Shown here one piece after another: positions 29,794-37,691 of a DNA stretch of 64,000 bases. The stretch comes from JADLHS01 sp020848635 (GTDB lineage: Bacteria; Verrucomicrobiota; Verrucomicrobiia; Limisphaerales; JADLHS01). The stretch covers positions 62,001 to 126,000 of the forward strand of contig JBAOIL010000005.1 in the NCBI GenBank assembly GCA_037044975.1, in the 5' to 3' direction. Each line of letters begins with the position of its first letter. The first letter of the stretch is position 1. The notes under the pieces were generated by a model, which did no database searches, was not told the origin of the DNA, and was given only the letters and a program-made list of their open reading frames with translations. Made by a program: the position numbers and the translations under genes.

Positions 29794-31085
29794 AGGGCAG
29801 ACGCATCTAAGTTGTTTTTTGAAAAGTGGTGTGTAAGTAATTGAGTGGTGCCGACTTGTGAGGGTAGATTTTGAGGTTCCCTTTTGCTTGGAAATATGAT
29901 TCAAACTGGGGATGCAAAAACATCCCAAGCTCAGTTTGATTGAACATTTCAAAGACCTGCCCGACCCGCGAGTGGATCGCACCAAGGATCACGAGTTGAT
30001 CGACGTGCTGACCATCGCCATCTGCACGCTGCTCTGTGCCGGCGAGTCCTTCAACGACATGGAGGATTTCGGCAAGGCCAAGGAGGAGTGGTTCAAAACC
30101 TTTCTGACCTTGAAGAACGGCATCCCGAGTCACGACACCTTCAACCGTGTCTTTGCGGCGCTGTGTCCGGTGGCCTTCGGAGATTGCTTCATGGCCTGGA
30201 CGCAAAGCCTTCGCAGCGCGGTGGCCCAGGAGATCGTGGCACTGGACGGCAAGGCGCTGCGGCGGGCGTTGGCCGCGGATCAGAACAGCAAGGTGATCGT
30301 CAGCGCGTGGGCGCACAGCAATCGTCTGGTGTTGGGCCAACTCAAGGTGGACGACAAGAGCAACGAGATCACCGCGCTGCCCAGGTTGTTGCGGGCGTTG
30401 GAACTGACCGGGTGCATCGTGACGGTGGACGCAATGGGCACACAGAAACAGATCGCCAAGGAAATCAAGGAAGCCGACGCGGATTACGTGATGGCCCTCA
30501 AGGGCAACCACGAAGTGGTGCATGAAGAGGTGAAAAGCTTTCTGGACGCGACGGTGAAGGAAGCCGCTGCCCCCCGTCCGCCGGGGAAGCAACCCTCGGC
30601 AGCGGTGGCAGGACTGGCGACGCTGCAAACCGTGGAGAAAGATCACGGGCGGATGGAGACACGGACGTACTACCAGAGCGCGGTGCTGGATTGGTTTGAA
30701 GATCGTGGGCAATGGGAAGGACTCAAGACGATAGGACTGGTGGAAGCGGAGCGAGAAATGGGCGGGAAGCAGACGGTCGAACGGCGCTATTATCTGAGCA
30801 GCCTGCCGCTGGGAGTGGAGACATTTGCCAAAGCGGTGCGGGGACATTGGTCGGTGGAGAACAGCCTGCACTGGGTGCTGGACGTGCAGATGGGCGAAGA
30901 TGACAGCCGGGCGCGAACCGGTCACGCCGCCGAAAACCTGGCGACGTTGCGGAGACTGGCGTTGAACCTCTTGAAACGCGAGGCGACCAAGAAACGCGGC
31001 ATCCGCGGCAAACAACTCAACGCCAGTTGGAATCACGCCTATTTGCTCAGACTACTGGGCGTCCCCATTTAGATGCGTCTGCCCT
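29794..31085 (+). mobile_element. Insertion sequence of the ISAs1 family, about 1.29 kb
   Basis: Terminal inverted repeats agggcagacgcatctaa (left, from 29794) and its complement ttagatgcgtctgccct (right, ending 31085) flank one intact transposase gene. It lies inside the exonuclease gene. The flanks rejoin with only a 2-3 bp shared gc, so no clear 8-10 bp target duplication is seen; a small deletion may have occurred at one side. Confidence 0.9.
29912..31072 (+). CDS. ISAs1 family transposase
   Basis: 386 residues, intact. The N-terminal DDE_Tnp_1-associated domain (SLIEHFKDLPDPRVDRTKDH, ELIDVLTIAICTLLCAGESF) is followed by the DDE catalytic domain. The first Asp is in EIVALDGKALRRALAA, the second in IVTVDAMGTQKQIAKEIKEA, and the Glu in RGHWSVENSLHWVLDVQMGE. 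The C-terminus, NASWNHAYLLRLLGVPI, reaches to 13 bp from the right end. The length is normal for the family (370-400). All catalytic residues are present, so it could still be active. Confidence 0.95.
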   Translation: MQKHPKLSLIEHFKDLPDPRVDRTKDHELIDVLTIAICTLLCAGESFNDMEDFGKAKEEWFKTFLTLKNGIPSHDTFNRVFAALCPVAFGDCFMAWTQSLRSAVAQEIVALDGKALRRALAADQNSKVIVSAWAHSNRLVLGQLKVDDKSNEITALPRLLRALELTGCIVTVDAMGTQKQIAKEIKEADADYVMALKGNHEVVHEEVKSFLDATVKEAAAPRPPGKQPSAAVAGLATLQTVEKDHGRMETRTYYQSAVLDWFEDRGQWEGLKTIGLVEAEREMGGKQTVERRYYLSSLPLGVETFAKAVRGHWSVENSLHWVLDVQMGEDDSRARTGHAAENLATLRRLALNLLKREATKKRGIRGKQLNASWNHAYLLRLLGVPI

Positions 31086-31200
31086 GCGGGAACTACACCT
31101 GGGTATTGACGACCCCAAGACCGTAATGGAATCCTTCGCAGTTTGGCTGGAACAACGCGCCAAGGGACGGCCGGTCTTTGTCTCGGATAAGACCGCCGCG
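31086..31200 (+). pseudogene. 3'-5' exonuclease, continuation after the IS, itself truncated
   Basis: ELHLGIDDPKTVMESFAVWL, then EQRAKGRPVFVSD, continues the exonuclease interrupted at 29793. After VSD (about 31188) the expected NPAFDW motif is replaced by unrelated sequence ending at a stop at 31248, so the gene had lost its 3' end too. Confidence 0.7.
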
Positions 31201-31281
31201 ATGATTGAGGGATCAGCAGGCTTTGCGAGCAGCCGAGTTGACGGGTGACGAAAGGTCGCAGTCTGCTGACCCCAATGAATG

Positions 31282-32034
31282 CTAAACACCTGCCGCCGGA
31301 TGATCCACCGGATGCTGATTCCCATTCGCCCAGTATTTCTCTTCCGAGCCCCGCATCATCAGGAGGTGCGCAATCACCTCGTCGGTCGGGCACATGACAC
31401 CAGCCCAAGTGTCGGCATAATAGCCGATGGGATGCAGGCACAGGGCACATAGCGGAAAGCCGCCGGTCTCATCCTGCCTTATGGCAATGGTTGGCCGGCC
31501 TCGACGAAACAAGTAGGTCACTTGACTGCGCTTGCTCAACTCAGCGAATTGACCGGTGAGTTGGTATAGTTGGAAGGACTCGCTGGGAATCAGGGTGGCG
31601 AGCTTCTGCTGGGCCTTTTGCTCGGCCTCGATCGGCCAGACTACGGCTGCATCCAAGGTCCGTATGGTGAAAGAGAGCCGGTCCTCCGGGTCTAAAACGG
31701 CCCGTGCGCGGCCGTGCTTGTCGTGAAAAACGATTACCCGGGCTTGGTATTTCTCATTCCACCAAGAGTTGACTCGCCGGTATTCTGATGGTTGGGACGG
31801 CGGCGACTCATCCAGCGACTGAAGGTCGCCATGCTCGTCGTAACACTCCTTCCAACGGAAGTTGGCAATGCCGGGGTGCTTGTAGCGAGGCTCAAGCACG
31901 AGCGACAAGCCGGGGACTGGTAGTGGCAAACCAGACCAATCCTGATGACCAATTCGCTGTTGTGCCACCAGTCGCACTGCCTCGTCCAAGGTGACCAGGT
32001 CCTTGCCGATGATTTGGGGCGCGTCGTTGCCCAT
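31282..32034 (-). CDS. Hypothetical protein of the mobile region
   Basis: 250 residues, intact frame, ATG 32034. I do not recognise a named family. Two parts can be told apart. The N-terminal half has Trp/Tyr-rich segments (YKHPGIANFRWKECYDEHGD) and VIVFHDKHGRARAVLDPEDR. The C-terminal half, SKRSQVTYLFRRGRPTIAIR, is followed by a CALCLHPIGYYADTWAGVMC segment with a CxxC-like pair (possible zinc site) and PTDEVIAHLLMMRG. It follows a 97-residue gene with a 2-bp gap, so the two are probably translated from one message. Position in the decayed island suggests a phage or plasmid origin. Confidence 0.6.
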   Translation of the reverse strand: MGNDAPQIIGKDLVTLDEAVRLVAQQRIGHQDWSGLPLPVPGLSLVLEPRYKHPGIANFRWKECYDEHGDLQSLDESPPSQPSEYRRVNSWWNEKYQARVIVFHDKHGRARAVLDPEDRLSFTIRTLDAAVVWPIEAEQKAQQKLATLIPSESFQLYQLTGQFAELSKRSQVTYLFRRGRPTIAIRQDETGGFPLCALCLHPIGYYADTWAGVMCPTDEVIAHLLMMRGSEEKYWANGNQHPVDHPAAGV

Positions 32035-32036
32035 AC

Positions 32037-32330
32037 TCAGCCTCCGGCCGAGCGACCAACGGCCGTGGCTCGGGTTTCCGCAACCGGAACTTCCTCCGCT
32101 GGCGTGCTGCCGATGATGTAAACATTCCTGTCCACGTCAAATTTGCGCACGCGGAAAGTTTCCTGGCCCTGGCGCACAAAGATGGCGTAGCCGCGTTTGA
32201 GCATGTCCGTGATGGTCTCTTTGGCCTTTTGGACCTCGTCCGGTTTGTCGGGGTTAAAGCTCAGTTCAAAATCCCCGTAGCCAGTGTTAAGCACGTCGAT
32301 TCCCGGTAGTTTCTGTTCAGTTGTTTGCAT
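32037..32330 (-). CDS. Small hypothetical protein of the mobile region
   Basis: 97 residues, ATG 32330. It starts MQTTEQKLPGIDVLNTGYGD and has a conserved-looking core KAKETITDMLKRGYAIFVRQ, GQETFRVRKFDVDRNVYIIG. No membrane segment or known motif was seen. It lies 6 bp downstream of the chimeric methylase-like frame and directly upstream of the 250-residue gene, all on the minus strand. Function unknown. Confidence 0.55.
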   Translation of the reverse strand: MQTTEQKLPGIDVLNTGYGDFELSFNPDKPDEVQKAKETITDMLKRGYAIFVRQGQETFRVRKFDVDRNVYIIGSTPAEEVPVAETRATAVGRSAGG

Positions 32331-32335
32331 AACGT

Positions 32336-33427
32336 CTATTTTTTCAAATCCTCCGCAATGGTCGCGAACTGTTCCATTGCTGCTTCCAAGTCAGCCGTGA
32401 TGTCAGCCGCGATAATTTCGGGAGCGGGCAGGTTCGCGGATTCTTCCAGCGCGTCGTCTTTCAGCCAGAAGATATCTAGGTTCACTTTGTCGCGCTTGGT
32501 CAGCTCGTCATAGGTGAAGCACTTGAAGCGCTCCGTCTCCACGCGGTTGATCCGATTCCCGGTAGGGCGGCGTTGCTGCGCCGCCTCCTTATTTGGGACG
32601 CGCGGCAACGCGTCCCTACCGACATTGCCAAAATAACAATTCACAAAATCATCCAGGTCACTCCGCTTGAGCGTGTTTTCCTTGAGCGTGAAATGCAGGT
32701 TCGTGCGCAGGTCGTAAATCCAGAGCTTCTGCGTCCACGGCTTTTCCTGCGCGGGCTTGCGGTCGAAGAACAGGACGTTCGCCTTCACGCCTTGCGCGTA
32801 GAAGATGCCGGTGGGCAGGCGCAGCAACGTATGCACGTCCGCCTGCTTGAGCAGTTCGCGCCGGATGGTTTCGCCCGCGCCGCCTTCGAACAGCACGTTG
32901 TCCGGCAACACCACCGCCGCGCGACCGTGCTGCTTGAGAATGGTGAAAATGTGCTGGAGGAAATTGAGCTGCTTGTTGCTCGTGCTCGCCCAGAAATCGT
33001 CGCGGTTGGACAACATTAACTCGCAAATTAACTCGACATGCTTCATGCGGCTCATCTGTCCCGCACTGAGGACGCCAGCTTCGGCAAAATACCATTCGTA
33101 ACGACGAGCGAGCCAATCCGCCTCCTGCAAAAACGGGCTGTTGTAATACTTCGCCCGGCGTTTTTCTTGAGGGGTCAAGGCCTTGCCGGTGGAGTTGATT
33201 CGGACAACCCCTTCGACTAGCCGGATTTGAAACCGCGCCGTGCCGCCAGTTTCTAACAGCATGACGCTTCCGATTGGAAACGACCGCGCAATGCTGACGA
33301 GCAGGGAGCGGATATGAGCATCGTCCCAGACCCAGCCGCGTTGAAAGTCGGGGAGCTGGATTTTGCCTTCCACTATCTGCTCCAGCAGTTTGCTCAGGGC
33401 CGTCTTGGTTGAATCGAAAGTTGCCAT
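32336..33427 (-). pseudogene. Chimeric open frame: DUF262 N-terminus + second DUF262-type middle + HsdM methylase C-terminal half
   Basis: 363 codons with one continuous frame from ATG 33427, but built of unrelated parts. Residues 1-73 (TKTALSKLLEQIVEGKIQLP, DFQRGWVWDDAHIRSLLVSI) are the start of a DUF262/GmrS-type nuclease. Residues 74-140 (VRINSTGKALTPQEKRRAKY, GVLSAGQMSRMKHVELICEL) match the late part of a different DUF262 subfamily. From RDDFWASTSNKQLNFLQHIF on, it is the C-terminal half of a type I restriction methyltransferase subunit (VVLPDNVLFEGGAGETIRRE, WIYDLRTNLHFTLKENTLK, ERFKCFTYDEL). The SAM-binding and NPPF motifs of HsdM are absent, so methylation is not expected. It also contains a 60-bp repeat in frame. 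It is probably a deletion product of a former defence island, or an assembly join. No hsdS or hsdR is nearby. Confidence 0.7.
32561..32620. repeat. 60-bp double-hairpin repeat inserted in frame in the HsdM-derived segment
   Basis: Ends ggtaggg and ccctacc are complementary. Inside are two perfect hairpins: ggcggcg-ttgctg-cgccgcc and gggacgcg-cggcaa-cgcgtccc. Being 60 bp it adds exactly 20 codons where HsdM proteins normally go straight from CYF to the ERFK block. It is a REP-like element. Confidence 0.8.
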
Positions 33428-33432
33428 ACAAT

Positions 33433-33597
33433 TTAGAATTCTCTCGTGAATGCATTTTGGAGGATGGACTGGCGGAGGAGCAGTTTGTTCTCGGTCTGCA
33501 GGGTCGTGAGCGACTGTTGAAAATCGGCTCGCAGTTGTGTGATGAGGGCGCGCGCCTCGTCCAACGAGGTGATTTGATTGGCAAGCGTGGCGTCCAT
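33433..33597 (-). pseudogene. IS66 transposase (TnpC) N-terminal fragment
   Basis: 54 codons from ATG 33597: MDATLANQITSLDEARALIT, QLRADFQQSLTTLQTENKLL, RQ, the coiled-coil start of IS66-family TnpC. After about residue 44 the similarity ends and the frame stops at 33433, 6 bp before the chimeric gene's start. The zinc finger and DDE domain are gone. Confidence 0.7.
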
Positions 33598-33670
33598 CGT
33601 GAGTTGCAAAATCAGACGCGCCCGCCGCGAAAAAGTTCAAACTTTTTGGAACAATTTTGCGGTGAGAATT

Positions 33671-33773
33671 TTACGCCGCGCGCTCATACCACGGACGCAA
33701 TTTTGCGCCCCGTAAATCGACGCCGTCGGTGAGCATCGCCAGCGCTTGGGGCGTCAAACTCAGCTCACCTCTG
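33671..33773 (-). pseudogene. IS66 TnpB, C-terminal piece
   Basis: Reads ELSLTPQALAMLTDGVDLRG, AKLRPWYERAA and stop: the standard end of the IS66 accessory protein TnpB. Its front part lies at 35435-35700, on the far side of the IS110-family element. Confidence 0.85.
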
Positions 33774-33795
33774 AGGTGATCCGACAAGCGGATTT

Positions 33796-35099
33796 TTAAT
33801 TTTTCTTCGCCGGATTTTTCCAGGGACTCTTGCCCAGTTCGACGCGGTCGAATAGGGCCACTAACGGACTGCCCGCTTTGCGCAACGCGGCTTCATATTT
33901 GGTTTCCTCGTAGGGTTGGCGATCCAGCCAGCAGCGCCAGATGATCCGCTGCCATTTGAAGGCCAGCGCCCGGACGGCGGTGTGGTGGTGACTGCCCTTG
34001 CTGCGTTGTTGCAGGTAATACGCCCCGGCCCACCGACTCCACAACACGCTCTCCTTGGCATATTCATGAAAGCTTTGCCGGTGAAACTTCGGACAGCAGT
34101 AGCGCCGATGGATGTAACAACTCCCTCCGCTGCGCTTGGTCACCGGGGCCACGCCCGTGTAGCGCTGGAGTTGCGCGGCGCTTTCGGCGAAACGTTCGCG
34201 GTTGGCGCCCAGGCTGGCCAAGAGGCGCGGGCCCAGCACCGGCCCGGCCCCCGGCAGACTGGCGAAGATCCTCCGGTCGGGATGGGCCGCATAGGCCGCC
34301 GCGATCTGTTGGTCAAACGCCGTCACGGTCCGCTGCACCAGTTGGAGCTGGCGGCAGAGCAACTGCACCCGCAGCACAAAGCTCCCGATCACCGCCGGCT
34401 CGTCGGTGACCGCCACCGCCTTGGCCACCAGCGCCAGTCGCTCGGTCTGCAAGCGGGTACTCCGGCTGCCGTGGAGATGATAAAACGTCTTGAGCCGCTC
34501 GGGCTTGGCCTTTTGCACGGTCTGCAAGCTGGGCCATTTCAACAGGAACGCCGTGGCCAACGGCCGCCACAGATCCTCGCCACACAGCAGCAGGGCCTGC
34601 GGATAATACTGTTTTAACAGGGCGATGAGCCGGTTGCTCAGGCCCGTGCGTTCATCGACCACGGCGCGGCGATGCACGACCAACTGCTGGACCGCTCGCG
34701 TGGCGCTGTCCTCCGGCGCCCAGACCGGCAGCTTGGCGTGGTGGGTCAGGAGCAGGTCGGCCAGATACTCGGCGTCCTTGGTGTCATCCTTGGCGCGGCT
34801 GGTCACGAAGGCTTCGCGATACTTCTGCAACGTGATCGGGTTGATGGGATGGAGCGTGATCCAGGCGTAGGTTTCCAGGAACGGGATCAGGTGGACGGCG
34901 GGTTGTTCCAGACAGAGCCCGACGCGCGCGCCGGGCGATGTTGCTGGCGGAGTTCCAGGAGCCATTCCCAAAGCGCCTCGGGGGCGGTGGCAATCACGGC
35001 CGTGCGGCGTTGGCCCGTGTGCGTGTCAATCAGGCAGAGGTCGGCCTTCTGATCGGAGCGGTCCAGGCCGATGACCAGGTCATAGGGATGTGCAGTCAT
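33796..35099 (-). CDS. IS110-family transposase (DEDD recombinase), one frameshift
   Basis: About 434 residues from ATG 35099. The N-terminal RuvC-like DEDD domain shows YDLVIGLDRSDQKADLCLID (first Asp), LCLEQPAVHLIPFL (Glu) and RAKDDTKDAEYLADLLLTHH (Asp pair). The C-terminal Transposase_20 domain shows RIFASLPGAGPVLGPRLLAS, LG and YTGVAPVTKRSGGS, with the family's serine near the end of that segment. The first 70 residues are in another frame; the shift falls in a gcgcgcgcg run near 34930, where slippage or a sequence error is likely. IS110 enzymes recombine DNA guided by a bridge RNA encoded in the element's non-coding end. Confidence 0.88.
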
Positions 35100-35423
35100 G
35101 TTTTTTGTCCTTTCCGGTTGCCCGCAGACTTGACCCAGCGACGCCAATATAGAAGAGTCGTTCCGGGTTACAGCGACGCCCTCTGGAGTAGTCGTTAGAG
35201 GGTCAAGTCCCGCCCGGCGGGTCGGTCCATAAACTCAAAGTCGTTACGACGACTGGTCGTTAGCAGACCTGACCCGCCGAGGCGGGCAAACCAAGACACG
35301 GATAGTGAAAACCCACGGGCCGCACCATCCGAATCGGGCCGCGAACTTTTTCGCGGCGACGAAGTTATTCACCGTCTGGCGCGCGCGCTTTCCGCACGGC
35401 TCGCGGCCAGCCCATGAATAACT
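35100..35423 (-). ncRNA. Candidate bridge RNA region of the IS110-family element
   Basis: This is the 325-bp non-coding end upstream of the transposase start. It has several local palindromes: cgaagttattca (35360-35371) pairs perfectly with tgaataacttcg (35415-35426), next to the terminal repeat; cccgcccggcggg lies near 35210 and cccgccgaggcggg near 35273. It also has repeated gtcgtta/gtcgtt words. Known IS110-family elements transcribe a bridge RNA with target- and donor-binding loops from such a region. The exact limits and loops were not worked out. Confidence 0.45.
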
Positions 35424-35434
35424 TCGGATCACCT

Positions 35435-35700
35435 ATATTGGTGGTTTGCGGTTCCACATGCCGGGGCCAGGAGAAAGTGCCGGCCTCGAGCCTTTTTGTC
35501 AGCACCCAGAGTCCAGTTCCGTCCCAGCACAAAATTTTTAAACGCGTGTGCCGCCGGTTGGAAAATACAAACAAGGCACCGCCGCGCGGATCTTCTCCGA
35601 GCCGCTCTGTCACCAGCGCGTGGAGGCCGTTGAAGCCATTCCTCATGTCACATGGTTCGACGGCGACGAACACCTTCAAGCTGCCGGAAAAACTTAGCAT
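35435..35700 (-). pseudogene. IS66 TnpB, N-terminal piece
   Basis: From ATG 35700: SLKVFVAVEPCDMRNGFNGL, HALVTERLGEDPRGGALFVF, SNRRHTRLKILCWDGTGLWV, LTKRLEAGTFSW, the start of IS66 TnpB, then interrupted at VEPQTT by the IS110-family element. Its ATG overlaps the tnpA stop, the usual IS66 coupling. Confidence 0.9.
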
Positions 35701-35860
35701 AGCTTGGTTAATGCCCGCACCAAGCTCGCCGCCAGCACCGCCTGTTTTTCATCCGCCACTTCCAGGAGCACCCCGCCGGGCAGCTGCAATATCAACGGGA
35801 CGCCAGCCGCCGCCACTGGGGCTGATGCAACGACTGCTTCCAATACTGACGACTTTGTCG
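35695..35860 (-). pseudogene. IS66 TnpA, C-terminal fragment
   Basis: The frame reading ASAPVAAAGVPLILQLPGGV, LLEVADEKQAVLAASLVRAL, TKLC and stop is the end of the small IS66 protein TnpA. The helix-turn-helix front part is gone. The sequence upstream of about 35860 belongs to another small gene. Confidence 0.75.
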
Positions 35861-35982
35861 GTCGCTTTGTTTAACGCCTCCAATGGTTTCACCGCGACTT
35901 CGGCGACGTGCTTGAACAGGTCTGCCGCTTTCATCGCGGTGTATTCCGTGAACGTGAGCAGTTTCTTTTCGACTTTGGGCAT
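35749..35982 (-). CDS. Small hypothetical protein, C-terminus replaced by IS66-derived sequence
   Basis: 77 codons from ATG 35982 with a good purine-rich site upstream (aaaggaaac). The first 42 residues (MPKVEKKLLTFTEYTAMKAA, DLFKHVAEVAVKPLEALNKA) look like a genuine helical protein. From about 35855 the frame reads IS66 tnpA DNA in a non-native frame, so the natural C-terminus is lost. The original family is not recognised; phage-like small proteins have similar composition. The 200 bp upstream (35983-36180) hold nothing I can support. Confidence 0.45.
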   Translation of the reverse strand: MPKVEKKLLTFTEYTAMKAADLFKHVAEVAVKPLEALNKATDKVVSIGSSRCISPSGGGWRPVDIAAARRGAPGSGG

Positions 35983-36180
35983 GTTTCCTTTCGTATGAGT
36001 CGCTGAACCGTGGACCCGTCCGGTTTCGCCACACGGTTTGGCTAAACACCGCTGCCGTGGGGAAACTTATCGCGGAGGAAACATCCGCACACACACGCGC
36101 CCGCATCCACTCCGAGTCGGAGTGGCTGCCACACCAACGCCGGACGCGGCTCAACCAAACTCAACCCCATTGTTTCAGCC

Positions 36181-36801
36181 ATGAAATACCTTGCCTTGAT
36201 TCCGCTTGTGTTCGTTGCCTCGTGCGCCTCGCGCCCGCAGGTTGTCCTCCGCCCCACGCCGCCGCCCGCAGTCGAGCCAGTCGAGACCGTCCGCTATGGC
36301 GAAGTTGTGCGCGCTTACCATATCGGGCGCTACGCTGACCCAAACCACCCGGAGGCGATGCACGAGCAACATCCCGTGTATCGCATCGAAGTGTCCGCCC
36401 GCTGGAATCTCCATCCCGGCCCGCTCAACACGGCCAACTTGCTTAATCCGCCGCCGGACGCCGCATTCGCGCCACCACCGACCAACGATATCCTGGTCGC
36501 CGAGCTGAACCGCCAGCGCGAAACGACTGCGCGCGTGATGCTCGAAGCCGCAAAGCTTGCGCAGTCCTACGGCGAATTGCAGGCCGTGCTGGGTGAGATG
36601 AAGAACGTGGCGCGCAACAACGCACTTCTGAATGTTCGTCTTGCGACCAACGAGCAGCGCGTCGTCGAGTTCAGCAGGGAACTTCAGAAGCTTTCAACCC
36701 CGCCGCTTCCCGCGACCAACGATGTGCCCGCGTTCACCCCGGAGGCAACTACCTGCTGGAGGTTGTTTATGACGGGTCATACGGCACGAACTTCGTCCTG
36801 A
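36181..36801 (+). CDS. Lipoprotein-like hypothetical protein with coiled-coil region, 3' end joined to other DNA
   Basis: 206 residues, ATG 36181. The leader MKYLALIPLVFVASCASRPQ carries a lipobox (VASC), predicting lipid attachment at Cys15. A Pro-rich linker and a domain around VRYGEVVRAYHIGRYADPNH, PEAMHEQHPVYRIEVSARW follow. Then comes a helical, probably coiled-coil part (ILVAELNRQRETTARVMLEA, AKLAQSYGELQAVLGEMKNV). After FTPEA (about 36745) the sequence changes to the remnant described next. Such proteins occur in phage-plasmid or conjugative regions; the function is unknown. Confidence 0.6.
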   Translation: MKYLALIPLVFVASCASRPQVVLRPTPPPAVEPVETVRYGEVVRAYHIGRYADPNHPEAMHEQHPVYRIEVSARWNLHPGPLNTANLLNPPPDAAFAPPPTNDILVAELNRQRETTARVMLEAAKLAQSYGELQAVLGEMKNVARNNALLNVRLATNEQRVVEFSRELQKLSTPPLPATNDVPAFTPEATTCWRLFMTGHTARTSS

Positions 36802-37037
36802 TTTACACCTTCCTGATGGTGTGTATCCGTGGCCGCAATTTGCAGCCAATTATCTCGTCGCTGGAATTGAGCACGACGGATTTCATTCAGGAGTTTGACG
36901 CCGACAGGTGGTCAAAGCCGAAGGACGAAAAAGCCCCGTTCATCGAGTCCATCGAGGTCGTCGTTCAAGAAAATGGCCCGCCGATTTCGGAGAGCGAAAA
37001 GACGGGCAAAGAAAAGCCAGGGCTGAATCTGCATTAG
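36750..37037 (+). pseudogene. Remnant of an unidentified protein gene
   Basis: The frame reading NYLLEVVYDGSYGTNFVLIY, TFLMVCIRGRNLQPIISSLE, LSTTDFIQEFDADRWSKPKD continues to a stop at 37037. It has no start of its own and appears to be the 3' end of a gene joined to the lipoprotein gene in a different frame. The first in-frame start-like codon is at 36816. The end overlaps the truncated IS5-type gene by 4 bp. Confidence 0.45.
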
Positions 37038-37398
37038 TTCAGTGTTGGAAGTTTAGGTTTGGGTTTAATTTTGGAATGAGGGTTGACGGCGCTGGGATCG
37101 GCCTTTCGTTCCAGTGCCAGCCGCAGAATGGCTCTCAAGTCGTGCGCCATAGCTTCAAAACATCCGGCCTTGATCCATCGTTGCGTTTGCTGGTAGACCA
37201 CCTTCCATGGCGGCAAATCATTGGGCAGCATGCGCCAGGCACCGCCGACCCGGATCAGATAACGCAGCGCATTGAAGACTTGGCGCAGCGGATACTCCCG
37301 CTGCGGAGCCCCTCTCTCATCAACGTCAAATAGTTCACGCAGAAATTCCACTCTGCAGCGCTGACATCGCTCGGATAACCTTTTCGTTTTTCGTTCAT
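37034..37398 (-). pseudogene. IS5-family transposase N-terminal fragment, frameshifted
   Basis: From ATG 37398 MNEKRKGYPSDVSAAEWNFC, VNYLTLMRE; then in a second frame APQREYPLRQVFNALRYLIR, VGGAWRMLPNDLPPWKVVYQ, QTQRWIKAGCFEAMAHDLRA. This is the DUF4096/insertion-element N-terminal domain of IS5-group transposases. A small indel near 37315 changes the frame, and the DDE domain is missing after about 37060. Non-functional. Confidence 0.85.
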
Positions 37399-37483
37399 CC
37401 CCAGCTTAATGCAGGGACGTAAATACAATGTACAGACAATTCTTACAAAAAGTTAAGTACAGGCTCTAGAGAGGGAGTTTAGT

Positions 37484-37690
37484 ATGCGGGATATTCCAGA
37501 GACCGGCTTTGTGCGCTTGCCGGATGTTTTAAGTGTCATACCGCTGGGGAAATCATGCTGGTGGGCAGGAGTGAAGTCAGGGCGCTTCCCAAAGCCGGTC
37601 AAGTTGTCAGCGCGTTGCACAGCTTGGAAAGCGGAAGACATCAGGGAGCTGATCAAAATTCTCGGCGAACAGCGCCCTACTGAGAATTAA
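37484..37690 (+). CDS. AlpA-type phage/island transcriptional regulator
   Basis: 68 residues, ATG 37484 with gagggag about 8 bp upstream. A MerR/excisionase-like winged helix: TGFVRLPDVLSVIPLGKSCW, WAGVKSGRFPKPVKLSARCT, AWKAEDIRELI. AlpA-like proteins switch on excision or integrase genes of prophages and islands. It lies 1 bp before a perfect palindrome and upstream of the Fic gene in the same direction, so it may control, or be controlled with, that gene. Confidence 0.85.
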   Translation: MRDIPETGFVRLPDVLSVIPLGKSCWWAGVKSGRFPKPVKLSARCTAWKAEDIRELIKILGEQRPTEN

Positions 37691-37691
37691 G

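Larger units (their letters stand above)
33774..35434 (-). mobile_element. IS110-family element, 1.66 kb, inserted in IS66 tnpB
   Basis: Perfect 11-bp inverted repeats aggtgatccga mark both ends (33774-33784 and 35424-35434). Inside are one transposase gene on the minus strand, only about 12 bp after it, and a 325-bp non-coding stretch before it. The flanking DNA on both sides is the same gene, IS66 tnpB, which fixes the boundaries. Subterminal inverted repeats are typical of the IS1111 subgroup, while the long upstream non-coding end is typical of the IS110 subgroup. Confidence 0.85.

Noticed and set aside
32336..33427. Functional type I restriction-modification system
   Set aside because: The methylase lacks its SAM-binding and NPPF motifs, and there is no specificity (hsdS) or nuclease (hsdR) gene around it.
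34930..34940. Programmed frameshift in the IS110-family transposase
   Set aside because: IS110 transposases are normally one frame, and the shift lies in a gcgcgcgcg run of the kind prone to sequence error, like many other indels in this window.
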